A stretch of DNA of 64,000 bases from Korobacter sp963758505 (lineage in GTDB: Bacteria > Acidobacteriota > Terriglobia > Terriglobales > Acidobacteriaceae). The translations under genes were made by a program, and so were the position numbers. The notes beneath the pieces were generated by a model. The model did not search any database. It was not told where the DNA came from and worked only from the letters and a program-made list of their open reading frames with translations. This document shows, in pieces, positions 44,951-53,202 of this stretch. The stretch is from positions 744,001 through 808,000 of the forward strand of contig CAVWVJ010000001.1 of assembly GCA_963758505.1 (NCBI GenBank). Reading direction: 5' to 3'. Within the stretch, counting starts at the first letter, position 1. Each line of letters begins with the position of its first letter.

Positions 44951-46972
44951 CTAGGGCAAAGCAAACAGAAACACGGTCGGCGCACCTGCAATCTCGCTGA
45001 TCCAGAAATTCGACGGCTTGCCCGACATTACCGCGACGTACTGCCTTCCTGCTTCTTCGTACGTGACTATGCCGCCACCGATGCCCCCGCCCGTGTTGAA
45101 CCGGTACAACACTTTCCCGCTGCTCGCATCCAGGGCCAGGAAATCGCCGGTCAACTCGCCCGTGAATACGATGTTCCCTTTCGTTGCGGTGACCGCTGAC
45201 ACCATGGGGCGCTTCGATTGATACTTCCACTTGATAGTTCCCGTCGAAGTGTCGATCGCCGTGAGCCATCCCTGCGACTCCTTCGCGAACTTCACAGTAC
45301 CGCCCATGTACATACGGCCGGGAATGTTCCTCACCTGCTCCGCACTCGAGAAGGTTGAACACCAGTCCACGGCGTTGACGTAGAGTAAGTTCAGGTCGCG
45401 AGCGAGCGCTGGTCCATTCCACTCCACACCGCCGAGCACCCCCGGACAAGCTTCCACACCTTCGTTCGTCACCGGTACATCGACATTCTTGATCGTAGTT
45501 ACCGGTGTGGAATACAGCACTTCGTGACTATTCCGATTGAGTGTGCGCAGGATTCCATCCTTGCCCACGGTCGTCAACAGGGGAGTTTCCTTGCCGTCAA
45601 TCTTTGTCTGGAACAGCGGACTCACCTGCGTCAGGTCCCAGTCGTGGGAATCGTTGGCGACCATCTGCCGATACCACAGCAGTTTGCCCGTGTGCACGTC
45701 GAGCGCGACTACGGAATTCGTGTAACGGTTGTCCCCCGGCCGCAAGTTCGCGGGCAGGTCTGGCGCGGGGTTGGTGACGGCTGCGAATAGCTCCCCCTTC
45801 TCCGCGTCGAGTGTGAACGGCGTCCACACCGAACCGCCCCCCAGCTTGATCCCTTTCGGATTGCCCCACTCCTTCGAACCGGCAAGCGTTGCTCCCGGCA
45901 CGGTCTGAAACTTCCATACTTGCGATCCATCCTGCAGCCGGAAAGCACCCACCCAACCTGAAATGCCATTCTCGCTGCCCGCCGGCCCGATCAACACCAA
46001 ATCCTCAAACAGCAGCGGCGCCATGGTGAACGTTTCTCCCTGCTCGGCGTCCGCCGCCTTCACCGCCCATACCAACTTTCCCGTTTCTGCGTTGAGCGCC
46101 AACAGGTACCCGTCCGAAGTTCCCCGCACCACGTAGCCATCTTTGATCGCCACCCCGCGGTTGTTCGGCCACACCTCGCCAGCACGAGGCACCCACTTGT
46201 AACGCCACTTTGGCCGGCAATCGGTCGCATTCAACGCAACCGTACTCTGATTCGTGGTGATGTACATGGTCCCTTGATACACAATCGGACCAGTCTGAAA
46301 ATTACCTTCCTCCCCCACCTGGAACACGCAGATCGGCCGCAACTGCCCTGCGTTTTGCGGGTTGATCTGATCCAATGCAACGTAGCGGGCGCCGGAATAG
46401 TCGTGCGTGTGATACAGCCAGTCCCGCGTCGAATCCGCCGCTCGATTCAGTTCTTCCTGCGTCGGCCCTCCCCCTTTTGGAACGTCCGCCGGGTCACCCG
46501 ACACACGCGCCGGAGGCACCGCCGCTACCATTTCTTTTGCCATTCCAAATCGCAGCCGCGTCGTTTTCATGCGCCCCGAACCCGCCCGCAGCGGGATCGT
46601 TCCTCCCGCCGCATATCCGTTCTGTTCGAGGACGTAGGTCAGCACCGCCGTGTACTCCGCCGCCGTCAGGGTCCCCGCAGCTCCCTTCGGCATGGTCGTG
46701 CGGAGGATGAAGTCCAGGTCATCCACGGTCAACTTGTTATCGCCCCAGCCCGACCTCCACCGCTGCGCAAACCCAGGCCCCGCCAACGGGCCCGCGCCTC
46801 CACCCTGTAGTTTGTCGCCATGACACGCCGCGCACTTCGTCGCATACAGTGTCTTCCCCTGCGCCACCTGCTGAGGCGTGAACAGCGGCGCTTCTTGCAC
46901 CGATTGGCTCACACCCACCGCGACCGCTGCTGCTACTGTGACTGCCACTGCGACGGCGTGCCAGCTGCGCAT
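44951..46972 (-). CDS. Cytochrome c-PQQ quinoprotein dehydrogenase
   Basis: A 673-residue protein. A signal-like helix (about 5-22) is followed by a cytochrome c domain with CAACHG haem site (about 35-120). An eight-bladed PQQ beta-propeller follows (about 190-670), with repeated W-docking blades such as GKLVWAVKA and TIKWKYQSKRPMVSAVTATKG. It would oxidise alcohols, sugars or aldehydes in the periplasm and hand electrons to the haem. Having the haem at the N-terminus is the inverse of most type II alcohol dehydrogenases. The substrate is unknown and no PQQ synthesis genes are in the window. It is divergent from greB. Confidence 0.88.
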   Translation of the reverse strand: MRSWHAVAVAVTVAAAVAVGVSQSVQEAPLFTPQQVAQGKTLYATKCAACHGDKLQGGGAGPLAGPGFAQRWRSGWGDNKLTVDDLDFILRTTMPKGAAGTLTAAEYTAVLTYVLEQNGYAAGGTIPLRAGSGRMKTTRLRFGMAKEMVAAVPPARVSGDPADVPKGGGPTQEELNRAADSTRDWLYHTHDYSGARYVALDQINPQNAGQLRPICVFQVGEEGNFQTGPIVYQGTMYITTNQSTVALNATDCRPKWRYKWVPRAGEVWPNNRGVAIKDGYVVRGTSDGYLLALNAETGKLVWAVKAADAEQGETFTMAPLLFEDLVLIGPAGSENGISGWVGAFRLQDGSQVWKFQTVPGATLAGSKEWGNPKGIKLGGGSVWTPFTLDAEKGELFAAVTNPAPDLPANLRPGDNRYTNSVVALDVHTGKLLWYRQMVANDSHDWDLTQVSPLFQTKIDGKETPLLTTVGKDGILRTLNRNSHEVLYSTPVTTIKNVDVPVTNEGVEACPGVLGGVEWNGPALARDLNLLYVNAVDWCSTFSSAEQVRNIPGRMYMGGTVKFAKESQGWLTAIDTSTGTIKWKYQSKRPMVSAVTATKGNIVFTGELTGDFLALDASSGKVLYRFNTGGGIGGGIVTYEEAGRQYVAVMSGKPSNFWISEIAGAPTVFLFALP

Positions 46973-47146
46973 CCGATTACTCCTTGAACCATGGAAAGAG
47001 TGGGCAACTCCCGTGGAATTCTTGCTGATACGATCTCAAGGCGCCGCGAGTATACACCGCGCCGCCCTGGTGGTCTGGTGGCGCTTTGTATCGGCGCTCC
47101 TCGTTCCTTGGGGCAGCCGCTGGATTCCCGCTCGAAGGACTACGAC

Positions 47147-47749
47147 ATGCGGAAAGGCTTTACCAGAAAACCACAAGCCGACGAGCCCGCCACGCGCGCG
47201 AAGAACTACATAACGCCGGGCGGCCTGCAGCGCCTCAAAGATGAGCACCGGTTTCTGCTCACCAGGGAACGCCCGGCCGTAGTGGAAGTGGTGGCGTGGG
47301 CTGCCGGCAACGGCGACCGCAGTGATAACGCCGACTATCGGTACGGCAAGCGTCGGCTGCGGCAGATCGATGGGCGCATTCGCTTTCTCACCCAGCGAAT
47401 CGAAGCCGCGGAAGTGGTGGATCCCGAAGCTCCGAGAGCGGGGCAGCGGGAGACGAGGACATTCTTCGGAGCGACGGTGCGCTTTGCCAATGCCGCGGGA
47501 GCGGAGCGAGTGGTGAGCATCGTGGGCACCGACGAGATCGATCTCAACCGCAACCACATCAGTTGGGTGTCACCTCTGGGGCGCGCGTTGCTCAAGTCGG
47601 CAGCCGGCGACGAAGTCGTTCTTCAAGCGCCGGGCGGCACCGAATACCTGACCGTGCTGGAAGTGCGTTACCAGCGCATTTCCGTGGAACCGTTCCGTGA
47701 ACCACCTGCATCGGAGGCCTCGGCAAAGGGACTCCCTCGCCGACGCTAG
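47147..47749 (+). CDS. greB: Transcript cleavage factor GreB
   Basis: A 200-residue protein. The N-terminal coiled coil starts NYITPGGLQRLKDEHRFL and has the tip region GNGDRSDNADYRYGKRRL. Its Asp pair supports transcript cleavage at the RNA polymerase active site. The FKBP-like C-terminal domain is about 105-180. ATG 47147 follows GAAGGA. The frame is open to 46991 but that part overlaps the divergent promoter region. This gene forms the left border of the repeat-separated array: a degenerate repeat copy begins 15 bases after its stop. Confidence 0.9.
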   Translation: MRKGFTRKPQADEPATRAKNYITPGGLQRLKDEHRFLLTRERPAVVEVVAWAAGNGDRSDNADYRYGKRRLRQIDGRIRFLTQRIEAAEVVDPEAPRAGQRETRTFFGATVRFANAAGAERVVSIVGTDEIDLNRNHISWVSPLGRALLKSAAGDEVVLQAPGGTEYLTVLEVRYQRISVEPFREPPASEASAKGLPRRR

Positions 47750-47763
47750 TCCGCCTTAGGAAG

Positions 47764-47821
47764 AACTAGAAAACCCGGCGTTGCACGATTTCCGGTGGTA
47801 TTGCCTGTCATCAATATCTAT
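47764..47821 (+). repeat. Degenerate hairpin repeat, left border (copy 0)
   Basis: The right half (47787-47821) aligns with GATTnCnnGTGGTAnnGCCTGT then ATCAA of the full copies. The left half is only faintly similar (AAACCCGG then TTGCAC), and the loop is shortened. It separates greB from the first array gene. Confidence 0.5.
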
Positions 47822-47939
47822 GCTGCGAGAACTCTCGAGCTTAGCTCTTAACCTGCGCTTTTGCGTAGGCAGCAGCGGCTAAGAAGGTGCTTGAAGCAGG
47901 AAGACAAGGGAGAGAGAATGGCAATGTGGATGGTGGGCG

Positions 47940-48503
47940 ATGAGACTAAGTCAGCTAATGTGCCTTCCTGTACTCCTTTTCCTGGCAATTTCTGCTAGTG
48001 CGGGAGACCGCAAGGTCACGCTAACGCCTCTCTCCGTTTCTCTGCAGTCCGTGTACTACCCCTCTACTTCCGCTTCGAGCATGCCGACGACAGTCAGCAC
48101 ACCTGAGAGCCGCCCGACCTGTCCGGAAGGGACAAACCAAATCGGCAACTCTCAAAGTTCTGTTCTACAGTGCCGGTGGAACTCCCTGCCCGGCGGATCT
48201 ACGGCTAAGACAAACAGCGTGAATGTGATGGCGATTCTAGAAACTGCAGGTGGTGAGGCGTATAGCGTGCGGGTGTCATGTGACAAAGAATACGGGCGCT
48301 GTCTCAGGCCGCAAACTGCCAAGGCCTATCCGGCGGAGTTGAATGAAGACGCAAAGTGGCTGGCGAAGTATTCCAATAGGCCAGTGAGAGGGCCGATGAA
48401 GATCCGCTTCCGCGTAGATGGAGAAAAGCGCGTCACGTACTTAATCCTGAACATCACGCCGATGGATAGACCAAGCGCTCAGGAGAAACCTTCCCAGCGG
48501 TGA
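47940..48503 (+). CDS. Secreted protein of unknown function (array gene 1)
   Basis: A 187-residue protein. Residues 1-21 are a signal peptide (cleavage after ASA). The mature part has four cysteines, CPEGTNQIGNS, VLQCRWNSL, VSCDKEYGRC, which could form two disulfides, and ends in a Pro/Gln-rich tail. I do not recognise a family. ATG 47940 begins the signal peptide; GGTGGGCG lies just before. It is preceded by the degenerate left repeat and followed after ~80 bases by repeat copy 1. Base composition is visibly lower in GC than greB. Confidence 0.7.
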   Translation: MRLSQLMCLPVLLFLAISASAGDRKVTLTPLSVSLQSVYYPSTSASSMPTTVSTPESRPTCPEGTNQIGNSQSSVLQCRWNSLPGGSTAKTNSVNVMAILETAGGEAYSVRVSCDKEYGRCLRPQTAKAYPAELNEDAKWLAKYSNRPVRGPMKIRFRVDGEKRVTYLILNITPMDRPSAQEKPSQR

Positions 48504-48584
48504 AAGTGCCCACAGAAAGATCCCGTGATTTTGCGGACGAAGGACTTGTTCGTCGCGTCGAGTGGCAAATTGCGGCAGCAAGAG

Positions 48585-48666
48585 TAACTGTCGAGAAATC
48601 CTGTTACCACAAGTGATCCGGATATGGCAGGATTACTAGTGGTAACGCCTGTTATCAACAGTTATC
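48585..48666 (+). repeat. Hairpin repeat copy 1
   Basis: Begins TAACTGTCGAG and ends CAACAGTTATC. The inner arms are TTACCACAAGTGATC and GATTACTAGTGGTAA. Full length, 82 bases. Confidence 0.92.
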
Positions 48667-48712
48667 GTTCAACAGCAAGCCGGAGCGGTGGTGGGATTTA
48701 GCGGAGAATGCT

Positions 48713-49144
48713 TTGGAGTCAGCGATAGAGCGAGCCAAACTCAATCTGGTCGGAACGCGGCTGGAGTTGGTTAAACACTCCGACTTTGATTGGTGGGAAT
48801 TTCATTTCGATACTGACTCATCACTTTCGTTCCAATCGCTTTGGAGATTGGTTTCCGACCGTGGCATCGAAATGACGAGTGCGGACGACGGTCACCAATT
48901 TGGTCTCAAGACTCCCCTCAATGCAGTTGAAATACTGAAGGCGAAGATCGGTGAAACGCTCATAACCGATGTACGTTTCGATCATGCGACATCTGACCTG
49001 ATTTTCTACTTTGGGCCGACTCTGCGGCTTGAAGTGATCACCACATCGTGGGGATATGAAGCGTGGAGTCTTCACACAAAGGAATCGCACATTATAGGAA
49101 GGAACGGCGATATAGTCGTTTTCCCGCCGCCAAACCGAATATAG
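48713..49144 (+). CDS. Small protein, possibly DUF6188-like (array gene 2)
   Basis: A 143-residue cytosolic protein with no signal. The plan (two beta-strand blocks, then LRLEVITTSWGYEAWSLHTKE and a closing GRNGDIVVFPP) recalls small immunity-like or DUF6188 proteins, but I am not certain. The TTG at 48713 is used; the frame stays open to the repeat upstream and reads KPERWWDLAENA there, so translation may start earlier. The stop codon TAG at 49142-49144 is the first three bases of repeat copy 2. Confidence 0.6.
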   Translation: MESAIERAKLNLVGTRLELVKHSDFDWWEFHFDTDSSLSFQSLWRLVSDRGIEMTSADDGHQFGLKTPLNAVEILKAKIGETLITDVRFDHATSDLIFYFGPTLRLEVITTSWGYEAWSLHTKESHIIGRNGDIVVFPPPNRI

Positions 49145-49224
49145 CTGGCGGTAAATCCCCTTACCGCAAATAATCGGTTTGTGGCAGGATTACTAGTTGG
49201 TATCGCCTGTTCCCGACAGTTATC
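49142..49224 (+). repeat. Hairpin repeat copy 2
   Basis: Begins TAGCTGGCGG (TAG is the stop of the preceding gene) and ends CCCGACAGTTATC. The inner arms are TTACCGCAAATAATC and GATTACTAGTTGGTA. 83 bases. Confidence 0.92.
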
Positions 49225-49238
49225 GCCGAGCACGAACC

Positions 49239-49655
49239 TCATTCGCATCTTGGCTCTTGTCCGTGACGCGCTTTTCGCTTCTTCGCGAACGTGCCTTCGA
49301 TGATTGAGCCGTTGGTCAGCACTACTTGGAAGTTTCCGCTCATCTGTGCCTTGGAGTCATGCAGGACCTGCACTTTTCCGCTTCGTGCGGCTACGCAACC
49401 GCTCGCGTTTGAGCATGATTTGGCCGCGACATTGTCCCAGTCCGTGACATTCAGTGGTCCTGCCAGTGATCGCAGACTCAACACGAGTTCTTGGCCTTGG
49501 GGCTGATTCGGTATGCTGACGAGGTGAAGATGCGCGTCGTAAGGACCGCATGAGTCCGCGATCATGAATCCCTTGGCGTCTTGGCCCCACCCGGAAAGGG
49601 GTGCGCCGATTATCAACATCATCAATCCTAATCTGCTCAGCCGTAAGCTTTTCAC
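49239..49655 (-). CDS. Secreted protein of unknown function (array gene 3)
   Basis: A 138-residue protein read against the direction of the array. GTG 49655 begins a signal peptide (KSLRLSRLGLMMLIIGAPLSGWGQ). The mature part contains three cysteines (DSCGPYD, KSCSNASGC) and a beta-rich region ending in a basic tail KKRKARHGQ. The frame extends upstream to 49721 into repeat copy 3, which is judged non-coding. No family is recognised. Unlike plus-strand members, its stop, not its start, faces repeat copy 2, and it must have its own promoter between 49655 and 49694 or in the repeat. Confidence 0.6.
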   Translation of the reverse strand: MKSLRLSRLGLMMLIIGAPLSGWGQDAKGFMIADSCGPYDAHLHLVSIPNQPQGQELVLSLRSLAGPLNVTDWDNVAAKSCSNASGCVAARSGKVQVLHDSKAQMSGNFQVVLTNGSIIEGTFAKKRKARHGQEPRCE

Positions 49656-49693
49656 ATTCGTAATTTTAGCTGTGAAGAGCCGGTCGGACGAGA

Positions 49694-49770
49694 TTACTGT
49701 TGTGAAATCCCCATGCCACAAGTAATCGGGGTGTGGCAGGATTACTAGTGGTATCGCCTGTTATCAACAG
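49694..49770 (+). repeat. Hairpin repeat copy 3
   Basis: Begins TTACTGTTGTG and ends ATCAACAG, then CAAAGG in place of the usual TTATC. The left inner arm is ATGCCACAAGTAATC, the right GATTACTAGTGGTAT. Confidence 0.9.
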
Positions 49771-49793
49771 CAAAGGAACTTGGGCCACGCGGG

Positions 49794-50198
49794 ATGAAGG
49801 ATCAGCTAAGGATTCGGACGGACCGGTTTGAACATCGCGAGGTGAAGCCAAATTTCACCAATCCGTGCTGCTTCGGCGAAGACTTTGCGGTTTGGCTTCG
49901 ACAACAGCTACGGGGGTTAGAAGGCGTAACCGTCTCCGATCCGATCCAAGAGGACTACGGATGGGGTCTGTGGACGACAAGTGCAAATGCACGATACTGG
50001 ATAGCGTTGTCTTACGTCGGGGTCGGACCGCAGGAAGAGCCAGCGGAGTGGATGGTCAGCGTCTCCGGTCCAGGCCTAATTGCCAACTTGTTTCGCAGGA
50101 CGCATTCTCGAAAGAGTTTCTTCCGACTTCGCGATTTCATCTGGGAGACACTGACCGCTAGCGACGCAATCGAAGTGCTTCAAACGGCTGCTTCCTAA
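49794..50198 (+). CDS. Conserved-looking hypothetical protein (array gene 4)
   Basis: A 134-residue soluble protein. The central part has NPCCFGEDFAVWLRQQL, then VSDPIQEDYGWGLW and EEPAEWMVSVSGPG. This pattern recalls a hypothetical family I have seen in varied bacteria, but I can attach no function. ATG 49794 lies 24 bases after repeat copy 3, and the stop TAA (50196-50198) abuts copy 4. Gene-to-repeat spacing is tight on both sides. Confidence 0.7.
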   Translation: MKDQLRIRTDRFEHREVKPNFTNPCCFGEDFAVWLRQQLRGLEGVTVSDPIQEDYGWGLWTTSANARYWIALSYVGVGPQEEPAEWMVSVSGPGLIANLFRRTHSRKSFFRLRDFIWETLTASDAIEVLQTAAS

Positions 50199-50280
50199 TT
50201 ACTGTTGGTAAATCCGGATACCACAAGTAATCGGGTTGTGGCAGGATTCCTAGTGGTAATGCCTGTTATCAACAGTTATC
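50199..50280 (+). repeat. Hairpin repeat copy 4
   Basis: Begins TTACTGTTGGTAAATCC immediately after the preceding stop and ends ATCAACAGTTATC. Left and right outer arms CTGTTGGTAA and TTATCAACAG pair at nine of ten positions. 82 bases. Confidence 0.92.
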
Positions 50281-50302
50281 TTTGCTAAGCAACAAGAATC
50301 AA

Positions 50303-50716
50303 ATGTACTTTCGATACCCAGTTCGGAATTTTAAGTGTCCCTTCTGCGGCACGAAAATGCTCACGGGAACCTTTAGAGGAGGGGAACCCTGGAGATGTCC
50401 CGGCTGCTCTCGTGGCCTTCAATTTTCCAAAACTCACGCTAGTGTCGTGCAACTTTGCATGTGGGGAGTGTCATTGGTCGGTTTGTACTCGGTGGGAGTT
50501 GTAGGGTGGCATCTTGCCGTAGGCACAATTTTGGCAGGACTGGCGCTCACTGTTGTACTTGCGGGGCCACTCGACAGAGTGCTACCGCCTCGACTGGAAC
50601 CCTTTGAAGCGCCGTTTTGGAAACAGGGAAAACAGGAGAAGTATCTGAGATTGTCTTTGGATGAGCGCGTTGATTCGGAGGATAAAAAGCCGACCGATAG
50701 CTCTCGGCCTGCATAA
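50303..50716 (+). CDS. Zinc-ribbon membrane protein (array gene 5)
   Basis: A 137-residue protein. Residues 9-33 form a zinc ribbon with CPFCGTKM and CPGCSRG. Two membrane helices follow (about 45-65 and 68-88), then a charged C-terminal tail. No family is recognised; the plan fits a small membrane protein with a cytosolic zinc finger. ATG 50303 is preferred, 22 bases after the repeat; a TTG at 50282 is possible. The stop TAA (50714-50716) is the first three bases of repeat copy 5. Confidence 0.7.
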   Translation: MYFRYPVRNFKCPFCGTKMLTGTFRGGEPWRCPGCSRGLQFSKTHASVVQLCMWGVSLVGLYSVGVVGWHLAVGTILAGLALTVVLAGPLDRVLPPRLEPFEAPFWKQGKQEKYLRLSLDERVDSEDKKPTDSSRPA

Positions 50717-50794
50717 CTGTCGCGAAATCCCATTACCACAACGAACGAAATGTGGCAGGATAACTAGTGGTAACGCCTGTTCGCAACAGCTATC
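50714..50794 (+). repeat. Hairpin repeat copy 5
   Basis: Begins TAACTGTCGCGAAATCC (TAA is the stop of the preceding gene) and ends CGCAACAGCTATC. Outer arms CTGTCGCGAA and TTCGCAACAG pair at nine of ten positions. Confidence 0.92.
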
Positions 50795-50854
50795 CCTAAC
50801 CACCCCATTTCTTCCGTTGTTCTGACCTGCGTCACGAGATAGCATTGCCCTAAA

Positions 50855-51079
50855 ATGACACACCCTGAAGTCAAGCGCATCTTCGACCGCCGCGCAGCAA
50901 TAAGGAATACTGTCGTTTATGCTCTCGCGTTTTTAGGTGCCGTTGTTCTGGTCTTTTGGAGCACCTCTGTTTGGGGTCGTGTCGGCGCAGTACTGGCAAT
51001 TCTTTGGTCGATTGGTGGCCTGCAAGCTAATATTCGCGCCATCGCGAATGGGTTCATTGTGGACGATGAAGACCGATAG
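50855..51079 (+). CDS. Two-helix small membrane protein (array gene 6)
   Basis: A 74-residue protein. A basic N-terminus (VKRIFDRRAAIRN) is followed by two membrane helices (about 18-36 and 40-58) and an acidic end VDDEDR. No family is recognised. ATG 50855 sits 60 bases after repeat copy 5. It shares its interval with the next gene, the only interval with two genes; the two may be a pair. Confidence 0.55.
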   Translation: MTHPEVKRIFDRRAAIRNTVVYALAFLGAVVLVFWSTSVWGRVGAVLAILWSIGGLQANIRAIANGFIVDDEDR

Positions 51080-51145
51080 GTGCGGTGTTATCTCTTGCTG
51101 CGGTGTTCGCAACGGTTACCCTAACCCTGCTTTGATCGAGTCTCT

Positions 51146-51415
51146 ATGAAACTCCTAATGTGCGTCCTTCTTGGAACTGCTTTTGCCGGACTCGCGTTTT
51201 GGTTCGTTTTGATAACAGCACCCGGGAGCCTCGCACGGATCTTGGCCACATGTCTGGTGGTTGTAGCCGACGCGGGTGGCGCTCTAGGTGCCTTTTGGAT
51301 GATGTATATGGCGATACGTCACGAGAAGCACCCGCTATCCATGGTGCTCCTAGCCGCTTTCGTTCCGTACTCTTTTCTGTGGTACTACCTTGATCGTGCT
51401 ACCGGGAGCAAATAA
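51146..51415 (+). CDS. Three-helix small membrane protein (array gene 7)
   Basis: An 89-residue very hydrophobic protein with three membrane helices (about 3-25, 30-55, 63-82) and short loops. No family is recognised. It begins 66 bases after the stop of array gene 6 without a repeat between them. The stop TAA (51413-51415) is the first three bases of repeat copy 6. Confidence 0.6.
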   Translation: MKLLMCVLLGTAFAGLAFWFVLITAPGSLARILATCLVVVADAGGALGAFWMMYMAIRHEKHPLSMVLLAAFVPYSFLWYYLDRATGSK

Positions 51416-51483
51416 CTGTCGGGAAATCCCCTTACCACAAGTAATCGAATTGTTCGTGATGAGGCTGGTTATCGCCAGCCATC
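51413..51483 (+). repeat. Hairpin repeat copy 6, right half divergent
   Basis: The left half TAACTGTCGGGAAATCC then TTACCACAAGTAATC is standard. The inner right arm is missing; instead GGCTGG and CCAGCC form a small inverted repeat ending GCCATC. 71 bases. It looks like a deletion or junction product. Confidence 0.8.
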
Positions 51484-51500
51484 CTTTACGTCTTCGGCGA

Positions 51501-52256
51501 TCACTGGGAAGAAGCTTCGTCTAGCAGAGCGTCGATCTTGGCTTCGAGCTTGTCGAACGACTGCCCGGGCTCAGGCGACGGTTGCAAACGTCCAGCACGA
51601 TCGATCAAAAATATTTCGGGATAACGAGCAATTTCCCTGTAGAAGCTCGGGACATCTCCGGTCAAGGTCAGAAGGGGGTAGCTTACGTTTACTTCTTTCA
51701 GAAATCTTTTCTGAGTGGCGCCGCTCTCGTCCGACATCCCCAGCACCACAAATCCGCGATTCCTGCGTTGCTGGTAGAGGCGTTCGAGCGCTGGCATTTC
51801 CGCGCGGCAAGGGGCGCACCAGGTCGCCCAGATGTTCACAAGCACGACCTTGCCTTTGTAATCTGCCAGGCGTTGTGGGTTGCCGGAGAGGTCGCTTGTT
51901 TCAAACAGCGGTGCTGCCACGCCTGCTAACCGTTTGTGGTTCTCTTGCTTCGATCGGGTAATGCCATCGTTCACGGGTTTCGCGACGAGGGCGAGCGACA
52001 GTGTGGCGATCGCAAGCCCGATCGTGCCGGAAAGCCGCAACCCCGATCCGCGGCGCTCTTTCATCGCGAGCACAAGAGTAACGGCGAACGGCACAACCAT
52101 AACACCTGTCGAAACGGACAGCCGAAATAGCCAATTTTTCTGAGGCTCGGCGCTCAGGCGGAGCAGTGCTCCGCCTACAAGCACACTCATGAGTATCGCC
52201 AGAATCGGGGACAATAGCCCCCAGATCAGCACGCGGTGTTTTGAAACGCTCCCCAC
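51501..52256 (-). CDS. TlpA-like membrane thioredoxin (array gene 8)
   Basis: A 251-residue protein. Three N-terminal membrane helices (about 9-31, 42-64, 75-95) lead into a TlpA/ResA-type thioredoxin domain (about 110-245) with the redox motif WATWCAPCRAEMP. It should act outside the inner membrane in reduction of disulfides, for instance in cytochrome c assembly or resistance. The start is GTG 52256, with GAGG upstream. It is the larger of two genes that run against the array, and the only one with a confident enzymatic fold apart from the transpeptidase. It lies between copies 6 and 7. Confidence 0.85.
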   Translation of the reverse strand: MGSVSKHRVLIWGLLSPILAILMSVLVGGALLRLSAEPQKNWLFRLSVSTGVMVVPFAVTLVLAMKERRGSGLRLSGTIGLAIATLSLALVAKPVNDGITRSKQENHKRLAGVAAPLFETSDLSGNPQRLADYKGKVVLVNIWATWCAPCRAEMPALERLYQQRRNRGFVVLGMSDESGATQKRFLKEVNVSYPLLTLTGDVPSFYREIARYPEIFLIDRAGRLQPSPEPGQSFDKLEAKIDALLDEASSQ

Positions 52257-52298
52257 CTAACCTCACAAGAAGACCGATGAATGTTAGCACCTGATCGA

Positions 52299-52380
52299 TA
52301 ACTGGCGGTAAATCCCGATACCACAAGTAATCGGGTTGTGGCAGGATTCCTAGTGGTATTGCCTGTTACCAACAGCTATC
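52299..52380 (+). repeat. Hairpin repeat copy 7
   Basis: Begins TAACTGGCGGTAAATCCCG and ends CCAACAGCTATC. The inner arms are ATACCACAAGTAATC and GATTCCTAGTGGTAT. 82 bases. Confidence 0.92.
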
Positions 52381-52401
52381 CTTCGAGGCGATGAGAGCCC
52401 A

Positions 52402-53199
52402 TTGAAACTACTGAGCTGTTTGATGTTCACGCTGCTGACCTCCGTTGTTCTCGTCGCTCAGGACGATGACATGGGCAAAGCACTGGCACAAGCGAATGAG
52501 TTGCGCGCCAGCTACAAGCAATCCTTCTCGCACAACCTGCCAGGCGCACACATGGACTTTCGCGAATTAGAGCGAAAGGGCACACCCGACGTGGACCTCA
52601 GCGTCAAATACGAACTGCACGTGTGTTGTCTCCCTAAAGAACTGAACTACGATCTCGCGGATTGGCCCAATTACGCGGATCGCCCAAAGACAGAAATTAT
52701 CGGAGTGTCTCTCGAAGAAGATGGCAAAGTGATCTGCAAAGGCGAAACTGCGGAGCAATGCAAGTTCAGCAAGAGTGGTCGTGCTCCAGTCGATCTCACC
52801 CTCGCCAACGTTGATCGCGGCCAGCCATTTCGCTTTGCCGTCTTCTCAGGGCCGAGGAGGCTGATTGTGGTGGGTGCTACCATCCCCGTTCCGATCGAGG
52901 TCGAAGACGGAGGATGCCGCATCGAAGCAATTCGACTGATGCGACGTTTCGAGGTTGCATGGCTGAAGGTGAGTGGTTTCACGCCTTCAGCAACGCTGAC
53001 CATGGACGGTAGCTCCTACGGTGAGCGCCATACCGGAACTCTGCGTGCGAACGGTAGCGGTGAGGGCGAACTGCTTCTTTTGCCTTTCGTGAAAGGCCAT
53101 GCCTCGGGAACGTCGGTGATCACCGTGACCGACGGAAAGTGCGCGCCGAAAATTAGCTTTGAATGGGGAACTTCCTCAGTGGACAGCGTGTCAAAGTGA
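52402..53199 (+). CDS. Secreted protein of unknown function (array gene 9)
   Basis: A 265-residue protein. The signal peptide ends near residue 19 (VVLVAQ). The mature part has two cysteine pairs (HVCCLPKEL, KVICKGETAEQC) and looks beta-rich in its last 90 residues (SASLTMDGSSYGERH-like segment FTPSATLTMDGSSYG). No family is recognised. The start is TTG 52402, 22 bases after repeat copy 7; it begins a good signal peptide. The stop is 12 bases before repeat copy 8. Confidence 0.68.
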   Translation: MKLLSCLMFTLLTSVVLVAQDDDMGKALAQANELRASYKQSFSHNLPGAHMDFRELERKGTPDVDLSVKYELHVCCLPKELNYDLADWPNYADRPKTEIIGVSLEEDGKVICKGETAEQCKFSKSGRAPVDLTLANVDRGQPFRFAVFSGPRRLIVVGATIPVPIEVEDGGCRIEAIRLMRRFEVAWLKVSGFTPSATLTMDGSSYGERHTGTLRANGSGEGELLLLPFVKGHASGTSVITVTDGKCAPKISFEWGTSSVDSVSK

Positions 53200-53202
53200 C
53201 CT

